NCBI GenBank assembly: GCA_027382625.1
Contig: JAJKFJ010023617.1
Coordinates: 1-24,070 of the forward strand
Source of the DNA: Tetmemena sp. SeJ-2015
Taxonomy: Eukaryota; Ciliophora; Spirotrichea; Sporadotrichida; Oxytrichidae
Reading direction: 5' to 3'
DNA length: 24,070 bases
The translations under genes and the position numbers were made by a program. Shown piece after piece: positions 7,716 through 19,752 of this stretch (position 1 is the first letter of the stretch; the number at the start of each line of letters is the position of its first letter). The notes below the pieces were generated by a model. That model made no database searches, was not told the origin of the DNA, and worked only from the letters and a program-made list of their open reading frames with translations.

Positions 7716-9873
7716 CCCAATTTTTAATTAATCAAAAAAAGAAATTAATATCTAAATGATTTTTATCTCGAAAGAAAAATAAATGACTATAGAATTTATC
7801 TAAAGTTCTTTTATCCCCTAACTCTATCTATCCTATAATTGAAAGTTAAAAGTATTGAGATAATTTGATATTTTTGACATAAACAATTTTTATAGACTAT
7901 GAAAAGAGTTTTAAAGTTTGATTAATTTTATTATTTTAAGATAATTTAAAAAATCGCTGATATAATGAAGAATTATATGCTTCTTAGCCTTCTAAAAAAT
8001 ATAATTAATAATTTAAATTAATAATTTTTTAATCTTTTTTCTAATCCAAATTTTATTTTCATTGTTTATATTTTAATGAAATAGTTGATATTAATTTTTG
8101 GTAAATAAATTAAATAATTTAAAATAAAAATAAACTAAATAAAAATATCTTAGAACCTTAGCAATATAAACAAGAAAGGTACTCTATAATTATTGAGAAA
8201 GAAAAATGAAGTTTATAAAATTTGAATACGATTTAATCTTGAATAAAATAAAAATTTTAAAGTTTAAAAACACAAACTCATTTTGCATAATTAGATGATT
8301 CCCTAACTAATTAATACTGAAACATGAAGCACTTAATTTGAATTTAAGCGGTTAACATTTAAAATAAAAATTATACGAAAAGAGAAATATGGAAAGTATA
8401 GATATCTAAATAAATTTATGGCTTTTAAGAAGGAAAGAAGAATGATAAAGGATATCAATTTAATCTCTTTTTATATGATTTTTTTTCTCCATTTATTTTT
8501 AACCCAACCTTGAAACAGTTTCTTCCCTTTAATTTTTATATAATTAATTCTTATAAAAGTTCTAAATATGATTAGGTATTAGTTTCTGACTCAGAGTAAA
8601 CAAATAATTTACCTTTTAGAATTGATTGTGAAATAATTAAGTTAAATTAAAATTAGTAAATTTATATTTACACTCTGGTAAATATGAAACATTTTTCATT
8701 TTTTAAAGCTAAAAGAATTTGTATAAATCAGAGTGTATTTTCAAATCTTAATACTTTATTAGAATTAAAAGAGATTAATAATTGATAGTAAAAGTATGAT
8801 TGAGAAATCTATAATCTGATTTCTAGGAGACAAATGCAATTAAAGGTGAGCTTTTTATTCATAAATTATAATAAAATATATACATATGTTGATTCAGATT
8901 TTATTTAAATACTTAATTCATCTTCAATTTAATCAGTATTTTAAATCTTTCTGTAAAATGAACAAATAATTTCCTATTTTACTATGCCATAAAGCATTTT
9001 AATAATTAAAAAATTATTAGGATATATGTAAAGCAAAGGAAATATAAGCAAAATTCATGTAAATATCCTGAAACTGAGTAAATATTAATTCTTTTATGTT
9101 ATTTTAGGATATCATTTTGAGCTTTGCTATTTAATATAACTAAGAAAAATTATTGGAAGTAGAATTAAGTCATAAATTAAGCAAAATTAAAACGTCATTA
9201 TCAGTAATTAGAATTAATTAAAAACAAAAAGAAAAATATATGCAATTGTAGAAGTGCTGAGCTTCGTTTCAGAGAATTTATTAAATATAAAATTCTGATT
9301 ATAAATTGTAAATCTTTTAAGAAACTGTATTTGCTTTTGAAATCATAATTCCTATTAAAATTGAAATTGAATGAAAGAATAATTAATGCAGATTTTAGAA
9401 ACTTATTTCTAAAAGTTTAATCGATTTTCTAAATCACTTTAACTTAACTTAATTTTCAATTTTTATTTTATAATGTAAGTTTCAACATTCAGCATATATT
9501 TTCAACTGACTCATTCTTAAATACGCTTCTAAATTAAAGCAGTATTGCAAAATTACGCAAAAATTAATCACTAATCAAGGTTAGCTATTATCTTAAGTAC
9601 TTTCTCTAAAATATATTTTTTTTATTTAGTAAAAATAGTTTTTCTTACTAAAACATTAAATCCTCTCATATAAATAAAATCAGAAATTTGCAAAATTATT
9701 CTTGAAAATTCATTAAAATAATCATCATAATATAGATTTTTATAAAAAAGATAAATAAATAAACAAATATTTTTATAAAAAAATAATATTTTAGACTATT
9801 GAAATATGAGTTCTTGGGCTAAAATTAGTCATATTCTATTATCAGTTAATTAAAAGAAACTTTCATCTTTGTA
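7716..9873. other. AT-rich DNA without convincing genes
   Basis: About 20% GC with frequent poly-A and poly-T runs. Open frames occur on both strands at lengths expected by chance when only TGA is a stop. One weak coding-like patch lies near 8,370-8,510 (plus). A short repeat shared with 20.1 kb lies at 9,102-9,137. Confidence 0.4.
9102..9137. repeat. Dispersed repeat, copy 1
   Basis: Contains TCATTTTGAGCTTTGCTATT, identical to a segment at 20,147-20,182, with weaker similarity on both sides. Confidence 0.55.
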
Positions 9874-9997
9874 AATTCATCGTAGAACTTCTGTGAAGAG
9901 AATTCCCTCGAGCCGTAATTATGAGCTTGACTAATTTATTGCTTCTAAGTTACTAGCATCATTATCTCTTCCTGGAGAGCTCCTATAATTATGATAG
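9874..9997 (+). CDS. Coding-like island (fragment)
   Basis: A local rise in GC with a plausible plus-strand reading (RRTSVKRIPSSRNYELDQF, then ASKLLASLSLPGELLQ) up to TGA. About 40 residues, no start codon, no recognised domain. It could be an isolated MDS in AT-rich DNA. Confidence 0.35.
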
Positions 9998-10026
9998 CAG
10001 AATAAAATAACATCGAATTTAAATAT

Positions 10027-10050
10027 GCCATCATAAAAGTTTACGATGGC
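10027..10050. repeat. 24-bp near-perfect palindrome
   Basis: GCCATC at one end and GATGGC at the other, with a nearly complete 11-bp stem (one mismatch) and a 2-nt loop. It follows the coding-like island that ends near 9,997. It may be a structured element or chance. Confidence 0.45.
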
Positions 10051-10573
10051 TCTCATTAAAGATTCTTTATTAATTATTTTAATTTATTTTCAATTTTCAT
10101 TAGTTTTCATTTATTATATCCCTTTAAGCTGATTAAAGTGAAAGTGATTTTTTAAAATATAATATTAAATATTGTAGTCATTTAATATTTGAAAGAAAAT
10201 ACTTATATTTATTTACTCTTTTAAATTATTAGATTTAGAGAAATTATAGAGAGAAAAAATTATTTAAGCTATAAGATGCATTGATTTGATAAAATAAACT
10301 AATTCATCGAATTTCGATTGACAGTTGCAAGAATATTAAGGCCAAATAAATTTTTATATAATTTATGATTTTGGTTTTTCATTAAATAAATTGCTAGCTA
10401 AAAGTGAGCGAGTTATTTGTTATAAATTATAGTAAAAAATGGAAAAAAAAATCGGGAAATTTATTTATTCAAACTGAGTTATTACTTTATCGCAATAGAA
10501 ATATCTCAAGCAGTTTTGATCTACACCTTATCCTATTTCCAATAAAAAATTTAAATGAGTTTTTTAAATAATT

Positions 10574-10704
10574 TCTTTTCTCAAAGAGAAAGTGACGGGA
10601 GCGGTTATTCTAAAAAATTTTCTCTACTAGAATTGCGACGCTTTTAGTTCTGGAATGAACACTTAAATTAGAAAGAGGATGTTGATCCTTTTGTATAATG
10701 ATTG
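10574..10704 (+). CDS. Coding-like island (fragment)
   Basis: Plus-strand reading SQRESDGSGYSKKFSLLE, then LRRFQFWNEHLNQKEDVDPF, ending at TGA. Codons such as CGA, CGC and GGG are rare in the surrounding DNA, which supports a coding origin. No domain recognised; no start codon. Confidence 0.35.
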
Positions 10705-12136
10705 TTGAAATTATAAATATTTTAGTTGTTACGACAATGAGACATTCTAATATGAAAGGTAAATAAATTATCTTTCCTACCTATTATATATTTCACTAGA
10801 AGGCTCTATATATAGATCTATTAATAATTTAATTTTGATAGGAATAAGATATTAAAAATATAATTATCTTTTACTCATTGAAGAAAACACCTTTTAAATT
10901 TACTCTACTTAAAAATAATTGGAAATTTGAAAGGATTATTTTATATAAAAATCATAAGGAATTTAAGGATTATAACTGATTAGTTAATTTAAGCGATTAG
11001 TTCAATTTGAAAAAGGGTTTAAAGTTTTACTTTTAAAATTAATTTATAATTTAATATAAATAAAATAATTTATAATAAGACAAATTATATGTAATGATTA
11101 GATATTAAAATAATTGAGAAAATATCTTACTAAATATTAAATGCATATTTATTTTTCCAATTAAGTCATTTTGTGTTATGGATAATAATTTCTCTATGCA
11201 ATTAAATATATTCCTCATATATCATATCAAATGGTGCAAGTAAATATTTCGAATGAAAAATAAATATAGTATTTTTAAATATATTATAATAAAATAGGGA
11301 TATATAAGCTATTTTCTTTTTAGTCCATGACCTCAATTACAAGGAATACTTTTTTTAAAATTATTCAGCTATAATTTAGTTTTAATATGCTTTTTATTTT
11401 AAATAAAAATCAGCGGTTAAAATTTAAATCGATTAATTAAAATTAATTGCCATAATTCGCTGCAATAATTACTTTAAGACAATAAAAATGCTTTTTATTT
11501 TATGGTTTAATTAATTTTCATTAAAAACCTCGAAGTTATTTTTATAAGATCAGATGCTATTTAATTTAATGAGTTTTTAATATTTTATTAATTTAATTAT
11601 TTTATGAAAAAGAGATTATTTAATTTGAATTTATGAACACTTGCTTATCAATTTACTAAATATGTTAAATAAAATAAACAATTATTTCTCCTCAATCCCA
11701 AGAAAACAATTATAATATTTCACTTTAGAATAATTTTCTTTCTCTGTATCTTTCTATGAAGCTTCGAACGTGTTTACTTATAAAAATCAAATATTAGAGA
11801 GAAATAAAGTCATCATCATATTTTAAATTTAATTTCTCATTTAAAATTTATTTAGATGCTCTATTTTTGTATTTAATGATCTCCTTCAACTTATTTTTAT
11901 TTTAAATTAATAAATCTAACTCTTAATTTTTATAAATTTGCACAGTTTTTACTTAATAAAGATTCCTAAAAAGTGCAATAAATAATTTTAAGTTATTTAA
12001 TTAGTGTCCTCATAAAAGGAGCAACAAGATTTCGTCAAATTCAACAGATTTCAGGAATATAAATTCCTTAAGTTACTCCTAACAATAAATGATATTTTAA
12101 ATATTATAATGTACTTATATATAAAATATATTTTCA
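10705..12136. other. AT-rich DNA, nothing recognised
   Basis: Low-complexity AT-rich sequence. No repeat, RNA gene or coding-like island stands out. Confidence 0.45.
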
Positions 12137-12421
12137 GTTTAAGAATATCTAAATAAAAGGGGTAAGTATGCCTCGGTGGCTAATGAAAATTAAAGAATTT
12201 TACTATAAGCAAATAACGATGAAAAATATATATTTAGTAAATTTAATGGCTTATTAAAGAATGAAATTATTTCTAAATAAAAAGATTTAAAATTTAATTA
12301 ATAAGAATAGTAATTAACACCTTTGGGAGTTAAAAGACTCCACCATATTAAAGAAGATGAGGATGGAAGAGCAAAGTTAATGCTTTATCAAGTAGATCGA
12401 AATCTTATTTGGATTAAATGA
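12137..12421 (+). CDS. Fragment resembling part of a RanBP1-type domain
   Basis: An open plus-strand frame follows a TTTTCAG acceptor-like site and runs to TGA 12419-12421. It includes KRGKYASVANENQRILLQAN, a Gln run written with TAA and TAG, and then LGVKRLHHIKEDEDGRAKLM followed by LYQVDRNLIWIK. The last part resembles the core of Ran-binding domains (G-x-x-x-L-h-h-K...G+h+LhM...D+sL), as in nucleoporins and RanBP1. This is a pattern judgement, not a search result. The second half of such a domain is not present, so this may be one MDS or exon of a larger gene. Confidence 0.4.
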
Positions 12422-13073
12422 AGATTATAACGTTCAATGAGAAATTCACTACATCTAAAAATTAATCATAACCTAAATTATCGAAAAATTTACTGGTATT
12501 TTATACCTTCACTCATAGGTATTTTTAAAAAAAATATATATAGTCATAACCCTTTACTTTTTTCTCAAAGACAAATTAACTAGAAATTGCATATTTCTAG
12601 ACATTTTTAATGAATAAGAATATTATATTTATATTATAAAATGTCAGCGATGCCAGTTATCTTGCCTAAGAGAGGAATTTAATCTTTAATTCTTATAATA
12701 AACCATTTTCCTTAGCAAATCTATTTAATCATCATAATTAAATTATTATTATAAGCAATGAAATTTAAATACTTCTCTAATTTTTTGAGTTATTTTTCAA
12801 TAAAATAATTAAAGGACGAAAAGAAAATTAAATTATATGAAGTAAGATTTTTATTTATATCGATATCTCAATTTTATTGAATTTAATAATTTGAAAGGAT
12901 CCATAAAGATTAAATTATTTAAAACTTATATTTCCATTTATGAATTCAATTAATTATTTAAGAATATGTTAATATTTAATTTTGCTTAAATTTAAATTAA
13001 GTTGTGCGATATAAACCAGAAATTACTTTAAAATTATCTTATTAATGCCGTTATGCTATAAAAAATGAATATT

Positions 13074-13611
13074 TCCTTCATTCAAGACAAATAAACTATA
13101 TGTTTGGTAATTAACTCTCTTTGTATACATGCTTATGGATGAAGGAAAATCTTGATCTATCTAAGAACTAAAATTCTCAAAGGTCTCAGTAACTGACCAG
13201 AATATTATAGCCTAATTGAATATGCAGAGTCCTCATTTTAGTTCAGGTGGCAATTTGTTAATTTAATGATTTAATATTTATCGATCTTAAGTTTGATGGT
13301 TAACAAGTACTCTCAAACTACTAATGCCCTAGCTCATAATTATTTTTAGAAGTTTATTTTTATAACTAGAATAATTTATAAAGAGGTAAGCTCCATTATA
13401 TAGAATATTTCAAATGTTTTATTTAATAGATAGGTGGAATCTAAAACAAATTATTAGCTTTTATTATTTATAGTATTTCTATTTAATATTTGTAACATAT
13501 ATTTATAACTTGAAATTTTAATTTAAGATATAAACAATATTCTAAATAACTTACGATCAAACTCAGAAATATTATATTGTTTTAAATATCGATTTTTATA
13601 TGAAGGTCAAT
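13074..13611 (+). CDS. Coding-like island, two frames (fragment)
   Basis: GC rises at 13,130-13,330. One frame reads INYMFGNQLSLYTCLWMKEN and LDLSKNQNSQRSQQLTRIL. A second frame (frame 0) reads PEYYSLIEYAESSFQFRWQ and continues to TGA 13611-13613. The two would need a junction near 13,200. No domain recognised; the second half is AT-rich and may be chance. Confidence 0.3.
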
Positions 13612-13613
13612 GA

Positions 13614-14429
13614 ATAACTATTTCTCATTTTAAATTAAAATATATATTATTTTAAGATATTTTAAAGAATACGAATAATCGATTTTAAATTCCTACTGCA
13701 ACTTTGGTTTATTGCTCAGCAATTATTGAAATAAAAAAATATTTGTATATTACTCAGAAAGATATTTACCTTCAATATTTAAGTATCAGAGTTCATTTGT
13801 TTATATCTGCGTCATTTATATCTAAGATAAATGTAATTAATAAACTAAAAGTGAGAAGAATAAATAGGTCTTTAAGTTTTATGAAAACTTAGTTTCTTCA
13901 TTCTAATGAATAATTTAATATTTAATAGAATACTTATAAATCATAATATAGGTATAATAGAATTAAGATATTGAGAATTAGAAATAGTATTAGTGTAAAG
14001 ACATCTGATTACCAGGCAGAGCTTAATTAATCTTCTGAAATATTAAAATAAAAGGATGGATTAATTTTGCACACTCAAAATCAAGGCATAGATGACCTCT
14101 GTCTCTCCTAATTTCCGAAAAATCTAGCATCAAATTGGAGGAATAATATTAGACGATAATAATTTGCAGAGTCTTCATTCAAGAGGAAATTATTTAGCAG
14201 ACAAAAAGCTTCAATGAAAGAAATGGATGAGATCCAGAAAATAATTATGTCATGCATGAATCTATCGGTTGCATTTCGAAAAAAACTTGCAGGTAAAAAA
14301 GAGTTATATATATTCACGCTAGATTTTTGTACGTTTTCTCCATTTAAATTAAAAAGAAAGTCTTTTCAGACTGTTGTGTTGTACATTTTTAAAATTCGCA
14401 ATAACTTTATGCTATTTTACCAATACTGA
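13614..14429 (+). CDS. Hypothetical ORF, 272 codons, convincing in its central part
   Basis: Frame 0 lacks TGA from 13,614 to TGA 14,427-14,429 (UAR=Gln). The segment 13,980-14,300 has higher GC and reads as a basic, Gln-rich protein (QNQGIDDLCLSQFPKNLASN, AESSFKRKLFSRQKASMKEM, DEIQKIIMSCMNLSV). A GTAAAAAAG donor-like site follows LAG near 14,292, so the real exon may end there. The outer parts are AT-rich and could be non-coding. AESSF also occurs in the preceding island. No family recognised. Confidence 0.4.
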
Positions 14430-14959
14430 TATAGTGATAAAATTTTCAAAACTTAGAATATCTTAATAATTATATTTATTAAACGTTTTAAAAATAACAT
14501 GGAATATGCTCATTTTTCAGAATAATTTTTTTCTTTTTTATTATAATTTCTTTATAAATCTTTATTTTGAAAAAAAAAATGAATCTCATTTTGATATGGA
14601 AGTTTTTATATTAATTTTGATTGATCAAATTATGATTATTTTTATTACTTAATAAATAATTAAAATTAACAATGATGATTCTCATAGATTTTAGCTTTAA
14701 TATAAAAGAGCTTTAAGTTTATGTAGAAAGCTTAATAAATTTTCAAGGTGTGAAGTAAAATGTTGGTTATTTTATAAATTGCATTATGGTTTTAATTAAT
14801 TAGAGAAATTTATCAATAATTAATTTAAATATTAAAATGAGCTTAAAACATAATAATCATGCATATCAATATTATACCAAATGAAATTTAAATCTTGATT
14901 TCTTTCTCTCATTTTCTTTTAAAATAATAAGGTTAAATAAGAGATTAATTATTTCAAAA

Positions 14960-15334
14960 GCTGTCAGCTATAGGAATGAATAAGAAAGGAAAATTAAGGG
15001 AAAAGACTATAAAAAAAGAGCATAAGAAGATTTCTAGAGGAGTTAGAATGGCAATTGGAAACGGGCGAGAATTATATAATCTGAATTAGATTCGAATCCC
15101 AGGAAATAATATATTAAAATAAATTGCGCAATTAAGAAATTATCTGATTAGTCCTAGGCGACAATCTAAAATCCATAAAAAAGATATCCTAAAATCATAA
15201 ATCATCCCAAATTCAAATTGAACTTGGGAATCTGAAAAGGAGACTGGAAATGACATGGATCGATAGAACAGAAGATTGCCGAGGTGGTGGAAATTAACAA
15301 GGTCTTAGAGATTATTTACTCTCTTTTAATATGA
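14960..15334 (+). CDS. Basic, Gln-rich coding island with a 30-bp IES (fragment)
   Basis: A GC-richer block opens after a TTTCAAAAG acceptor-like site and reads AVSYRNEQERKIKGKDYKKR, then RIIQSELDSNPRKQYIKINC with Gln as TAA and TAG. A 30-bp segment bounded by GGA (15,227 and 15,257) contains two in-frame TGAs. Its removal joins PKFKLNLG to SIEQKIAEVVEINKVLEI, and the frame ends at TGA 15,332-15,334. The last part could form an amphipathic helix. No start codon and no recognised domain. Confidence 0.45.
15227..15256. other. Possible IES, 30 bp, pointer GGA
   Basis: Contains two in-frame TGAs, and its removal keeps the frame. The 3-bp pointer is weak evidence on its own. Confidence 0.4.
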
Positions 15335-16443
15335 TTAAAAAATTCTGCTATATCAAGTTTAACATATCAAAATAAAAATTCGAGCTTCATTTAATCCACT
15401 CCTATAATTAATTAAATAAATTATATTTTATATATCATTAATACATATATTATTACACCCTTTTATTAGCTGATGATAATAATAAATAATTAACCCAATC
15501 CTACTCGATTTAGGAAAATATTAGTATGTCAAAAATTAAATTTTCTAATAATTAGTCCTTATATTATATTAAATAGGCTTTTGAATAAAGATCTCTTTAT
15601 TTTTTCAATATTGGCATTAAAAAATCATTTAATGTTGAATAATTATTTCTTCTAAATTATTCCTCTTTTAAAAATTCTAAAAAACTCTAATTACTGAAGA
15701 AAATTTAAAATAAGAAAAATTATTATCGATAAATTATAACCTCATAAGTGCTAGATACCTCTTCAATTATTAAAACTCAACTTGTATGGAATTTTGCCTT
15801 TATAATTAATTTTTATTTGTGAAAAGCGATTTATTTATAATATTTCAATCACATTCAGATTTAAATATAACTTTTTTCATTAAGCGAGAAAAATAACTCA
15901 ATAATTGATTTTGAAAATAATAATTAATAAATTACTATTTATATATAAGTTCTTAAATTTAAGGAACAATCTTAATTTCTATTTATCATCTTTTTAATTA
16001 TGATTAATTACGATTTTAACTCTGAAAATTTTTATAAAAAAGGAGTTCAACAAGAAAAAAAACTTTTTAATTTATTAGAACATAGAATAATTTATTTACA
16101 TTTAATTTAATTCGATTGATAATCATAAATTCCATTTTAATATAAATTACATTTTCAAACTAATTGATAAATTATTTTATGCTTTTTTGCTAATTTTATA
16201 ACAGATACATTTAAAGGATTATAGAACATTGTATATTTCATTTAAAATAACTTCTGCACCTTAATTTAAAATTCATTAACATTTTAAGTTTCTATTTCCA
16301 TATTCAAAGTCAAATATACTAATTATTTTTATATTTATTAAAACTTATTCATCCTATTATTCCTACAAATAAGATGGGCTTTGAAAATAACCTCAAACTT
16401 TGATCTATTAAAAATCAATATCTTTTCTTTCTGACAATAGTGA
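15335..16443. other. AT-rich DNA, only weak coding-like patches
   Basis: Two short plus-strand patches (about 15,485-15,640 and 15,730-15,810) have slightly raised GC, but nothing identifies a gene. Confidence 0.4.
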
Positions 16444-18439
16444 ATAATTACAAGTACGAAATTTAAGATCTTTCGTCCTCACCATAAAGATAATGACTAG
16501 AAATTATCAATTTATTGCAATCAAAAGCCGCAATATACACCAAGAAAAGACAGAATAGATCCTAATATCAAGCTCATCTATATCTCAATATTAATTATTA
16601 TCATATTCTTAGCTGTCGATTTATCTTAGCAAAAGAGTGCCTCTAGTTAGTGCTAAAGCAATCCTAGCCCCTCAAGTTTGAATCATTTTTTAATGCAAGC
16701 AAGAAAGTCATTTACTATTTTTTAGAATGAGGACAAGAGTTTGTAAGTAAGATTATTTTCAGAACTAATTACATGTGAGAGAAGGTTTGATTAAACTAAA
16801 TAGGATTCAAAATTCTTTTTTAATTCATCTCAAAGTTAGCTTCCGTTGACTTTTGCACATGCGGCGGCTATTTTTATCTAACGGAGCCAGAATTTGAAGA
16901 GGTAATGCTATTCTAGGTGAAATTTATTTGAAGGCCTGACATTAATTAAAATAAAGCGGTTTAATTATTCTGCTACGCATAAATTAAATAAAAAAATGAA
17001 ATTTCACTGAAAGGCATCTTTATACAATGAAGGATTAAGTGATTTTATAAGCAAACAATAGATGTTCTGATGCACTAAATTTCTGATTTACTTCCCAATA
17101 TCTACTCTCGCGCGCTGTTAAGCCACTAACAGTTTCTTATGAAGCTTGTCTAGGTATCTAGGATAGAGAGCCTGCAGGCGTCTTAGGTGATATTTTTTGC
17201 AAGTGCAGAGAATCTATAATATGCAGGAGATTCGAACCTCATTTGAGGATCGAAGGCTCTATGTCTATGTGATAGTGAGAGAGGGCGTGTGAATATCATA
17301 ATTGAGGTTTAAACCTCTTGTCTCTTATGTGTTCTCCGCTAGGATGCCTACTTTTCCGTCTCCCTATCTTTGACACCTATTAAAATCTAAACCCTCAGGA
17401 GACACTGTGATACACTTAAAGGAATTCGGGAGTAGATAACGGGCAATGAATTAGTGATTTAGTACATCAAAAAAGTGTTTATTATAACTGGCTATACCTT
17501 TTAATATAACTAATCTTCCTATCTTTGAAAGTGAATTTCTGATTTAATTGATGCGTCCCAAAATAATTAAACCTTTTAATTTTACATTAATTTCTGGTCT
17601 TCAAATAAATCCACCTTGAATAGAATCTTTATTTTCAAGTTCTGGCTCCGAAAGAGAAAATAGCCGCAAATTTTAATAAAGACAACGGAAACTAGAATTT
17701 TTAAAAACTACTCTTTAGACATATTATACTACCCAAAAGAATTTTAAATTATGTTTTTTCTCTCCGAAATTTAAAGATAGAAGGAAGTCATTTTGGTAAT
17801 TAAATTCAAATTAGATATTTAAATTTTCGAATTCTGATTCAGGAAATGATCAATTAAAATGTGTCATTTTAATAAGAAGATAGAGAGAATGATTTATTAA
17901 AAAAATAATTAAGATCATGTGTGAAAGATATAGAAATTATTTTTATATAAAAATTTATTTAAAATATATATTCAATCTTTGCACATAATTTTTACAAATA
18001 AAAATTTTGTTCAACACATTTGAATTCTAATATTAATTATATAATTTACCATTTCAATGGTTTATAAAGTTAAATGTTAGTTTTTATTATAGCTTTTAAA
18101 TTGCATATTTATGTTCTCTCATTCCATACAAAAGCAAATATATCTTCTTCACAAATAGAGATTTTTGTGTTATAAAAATTATTGTAAGCAATAATTGAAA
18201 TTAAGAATGAAGAATTAGATTTTTAATACATTTTGGGTATTTTAAAGACTTATTAGTTAGCATAGTTACATATAGAAACAAATCAATAGATTAAAAATAG
18301 AAATAATAGATAAAGTAAGTTAAAGATGGAAAAAATATTGATTGGGCCACTAAAACTAACTAAATTAAAAAGAAACTTAATTAATTATTAAATAAACTTA
18401 AACCAAACAACACTCCAAACATAAAATAGATAAAATTGA
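16444..18439 (+). CDS. Putative membrane-protein ORF split by a TA-flanked inverted-repeat element
   Basis: Frame 1 is open from 16,444 to the element at 16,837; frame 2 is open from 17,695 to TGA 18,437-18,439. Removing the element with one TA (856 bp) joins them into 380 codons. The first part has good coding character (about 35% GC, mixed Gln codons): FRPHHKDNDQKLSIYCNQKP, then a transmembrane-like LIYISILIIIIFLAV, then a Ser/Gln-rich stretch and NHFLMQARKSFTIFQNEDKS. After the element come LRNLKIEGSHFGNQIQIRY and an AT-rich tail that may be non-coding. No start codon is visible upstream and no family is recognised. The 5' part is more secure than the 3' part. Confidence 0.4.
17237..17248. 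repeat. Short hairpin CCTCATTTGAGG
   Basis: Perfect 5-bp stem with a 2-nt loop in the centre of the inverted-repeat element, next to GGAGATTCGAACCTC, which resembles a tRNA T-arm or pol III B box on either strand. Confidence 0.4.
17304..17317. repeat. 14-bp perfect palindrome GAGGTTTAAACCTC
   Basis: Fully self-complementary. It repeats the GAGGTT/AACCTC words found about 70 bp upstream in the same element. Confidence 0.5.
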
Positions 18440-18960
18440 ATGTAATTACGTTTCCTTAAAATAATAAAAGATATGATAAATTAAGGCCTAATAGTTTTTT
18501 AAAAATTTCTGGTTTCTAATAACCCTCAGACATTTTTCTTTTCAACAAGAAAGTTTTTAAACTAAATAACTTGCTTCAATTATTATAAAAAAAATTTATT
18601 AGCTCATTATTTCTCTCATTTTAATTTCATTTTAAAGAGTAAATATTGTTGATTATTAGAATATATAATAGCATAATTGTTTCAATATGCTAAGGAAAAA
18701 TAACTGTAAACATCATTTTAAATTAAAATTTAATAAAGGATAGTGTAATATATCTTTAATTAAAATTTATACATAATTAGATGGAGGATAGAGTATTGAT
18801 ATTTTGAATAGCTCCTTATTTGACTGACATTTAGAGATTTTTAAAGATTAAATAATTTTAATCAATTTTCGGCAAATTCAAAATAATCGTAAATTAAGGA
18901 AGAATAATATCAGCAGAACACTTTAATGTTACTAAAATTTTATTAATAAAAAAAATAATA
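18440..18960. other. AT-rich DNA, nothing recognised
   Basis: No coding-like island, repeat or RNA gene was seen. Confidence 0.45.
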
Positions 18961-18969
18961 ACAATTTTC

Positions 18970-19272
18970 TTCAGTTTAAGATAATTTTTAATATTTATTT
19001 TAGCAATTAAAATATATACCTTTATTATTTTCCCTTCTTTTGGATTATTCGCAGGGAAAAGTAAATAAGAAAAATTATATTTATTCTCGATTTAAGAGAT
19101 TATTATAACAGAAGAAGATAAAATGTCAATCATTCAAGTTTGGCTTATAAATATTTTTGAAAATGGATCCTAATATAAAAACTAAGTGATTACTTAAAAG
19201 AAAAACTAAGATTTTTATTATACAATAACTTATTTATAGTTATAGATATCAAGGGCAAATCTAGACATATGA
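18970..19272 (+). CDS. Hypothetical ORF, about 100 codons (fragment)
   Basis: Frame 1 is open to TGA 19,270-19,272 and reads IYTFIIFPSFGLFAGKSKQE, then EIIITEEDKMSIIQVWLIN. A hydrophobic first part and an acidic middle could be protein, but composition is close to background. A further open stretch (about 19,285-19,452; ECFKSVIFNLKNGLSISIF) follows in another frame. No start codon or domain recognised. Confidence 0.25.
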
Positions 19273-19752
19273 GAACTTTTAAGAAAAAAAAGATTTATAA
19301 AGAGAGTGCTTCAAATCTGTAATCTTCAACTTGAAAAATGGATTATCAATATCTATATTTTAAAATTAATAATCAATTCTTTAAAAATAGAAAGTCCATA
19401 TCTTTTTAATATTAATTTATACACCAAAGTTAAAAATGTTTTACACTTAATGATTGAAAAATAATTTAGTATCAATTAATAAAGAAATTTTTTATTGGAA
19501 ATCTGTGTGCTAAATAAAGTATAAAAAATAATACAAATAAACGATATTCACTTTATATTTCAACAAAACATAAAAAATTATAAGTAACTCTCCAAGAATA
19601 AAATTAAATGAATAGTGATTTTCATTAATTAATAAAAATATTTTGTAAATTATTTTTCTAAGGTAATAAAATTATTATTCAAAAAAGTTTATCTATTAAA
19701 TTTGAAATGAACCTTTTTGTAACTTAGGTGAAATATTTAATTAATTAGTTTA

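Larger units (their letters stand above)
16839..17692. mobile_element. 854-bp inverted-repeat element with TA target duplication (MITE-like or transposon-derived IES)
   Basis: The two ends are imperfect inverted repeats of about 250 bp (16,839-17,091 and 17,446-17,692). The outermost match is GYTTCCGTTG, and a second well-kept block is CGGAGCCAGAA (16,880s and 17,640s). TA flanks both sides (16,837-16,838 and 17,693-17,694), as for Tc1/mariner-type insertions. The centre (17,092-17,445) is GC-richer, holds two perfect palindromes and codes for no recognisable transposase, so the element is non-autonomous. Confidence 0.7.

Noticed and set aside
17225..17250. tRNA-like T-arm around TTCGAA
   Set aside because: Stems do not pair as a tRNA T-arm, and no acceptor or anticodon arm could be folded on either strand.
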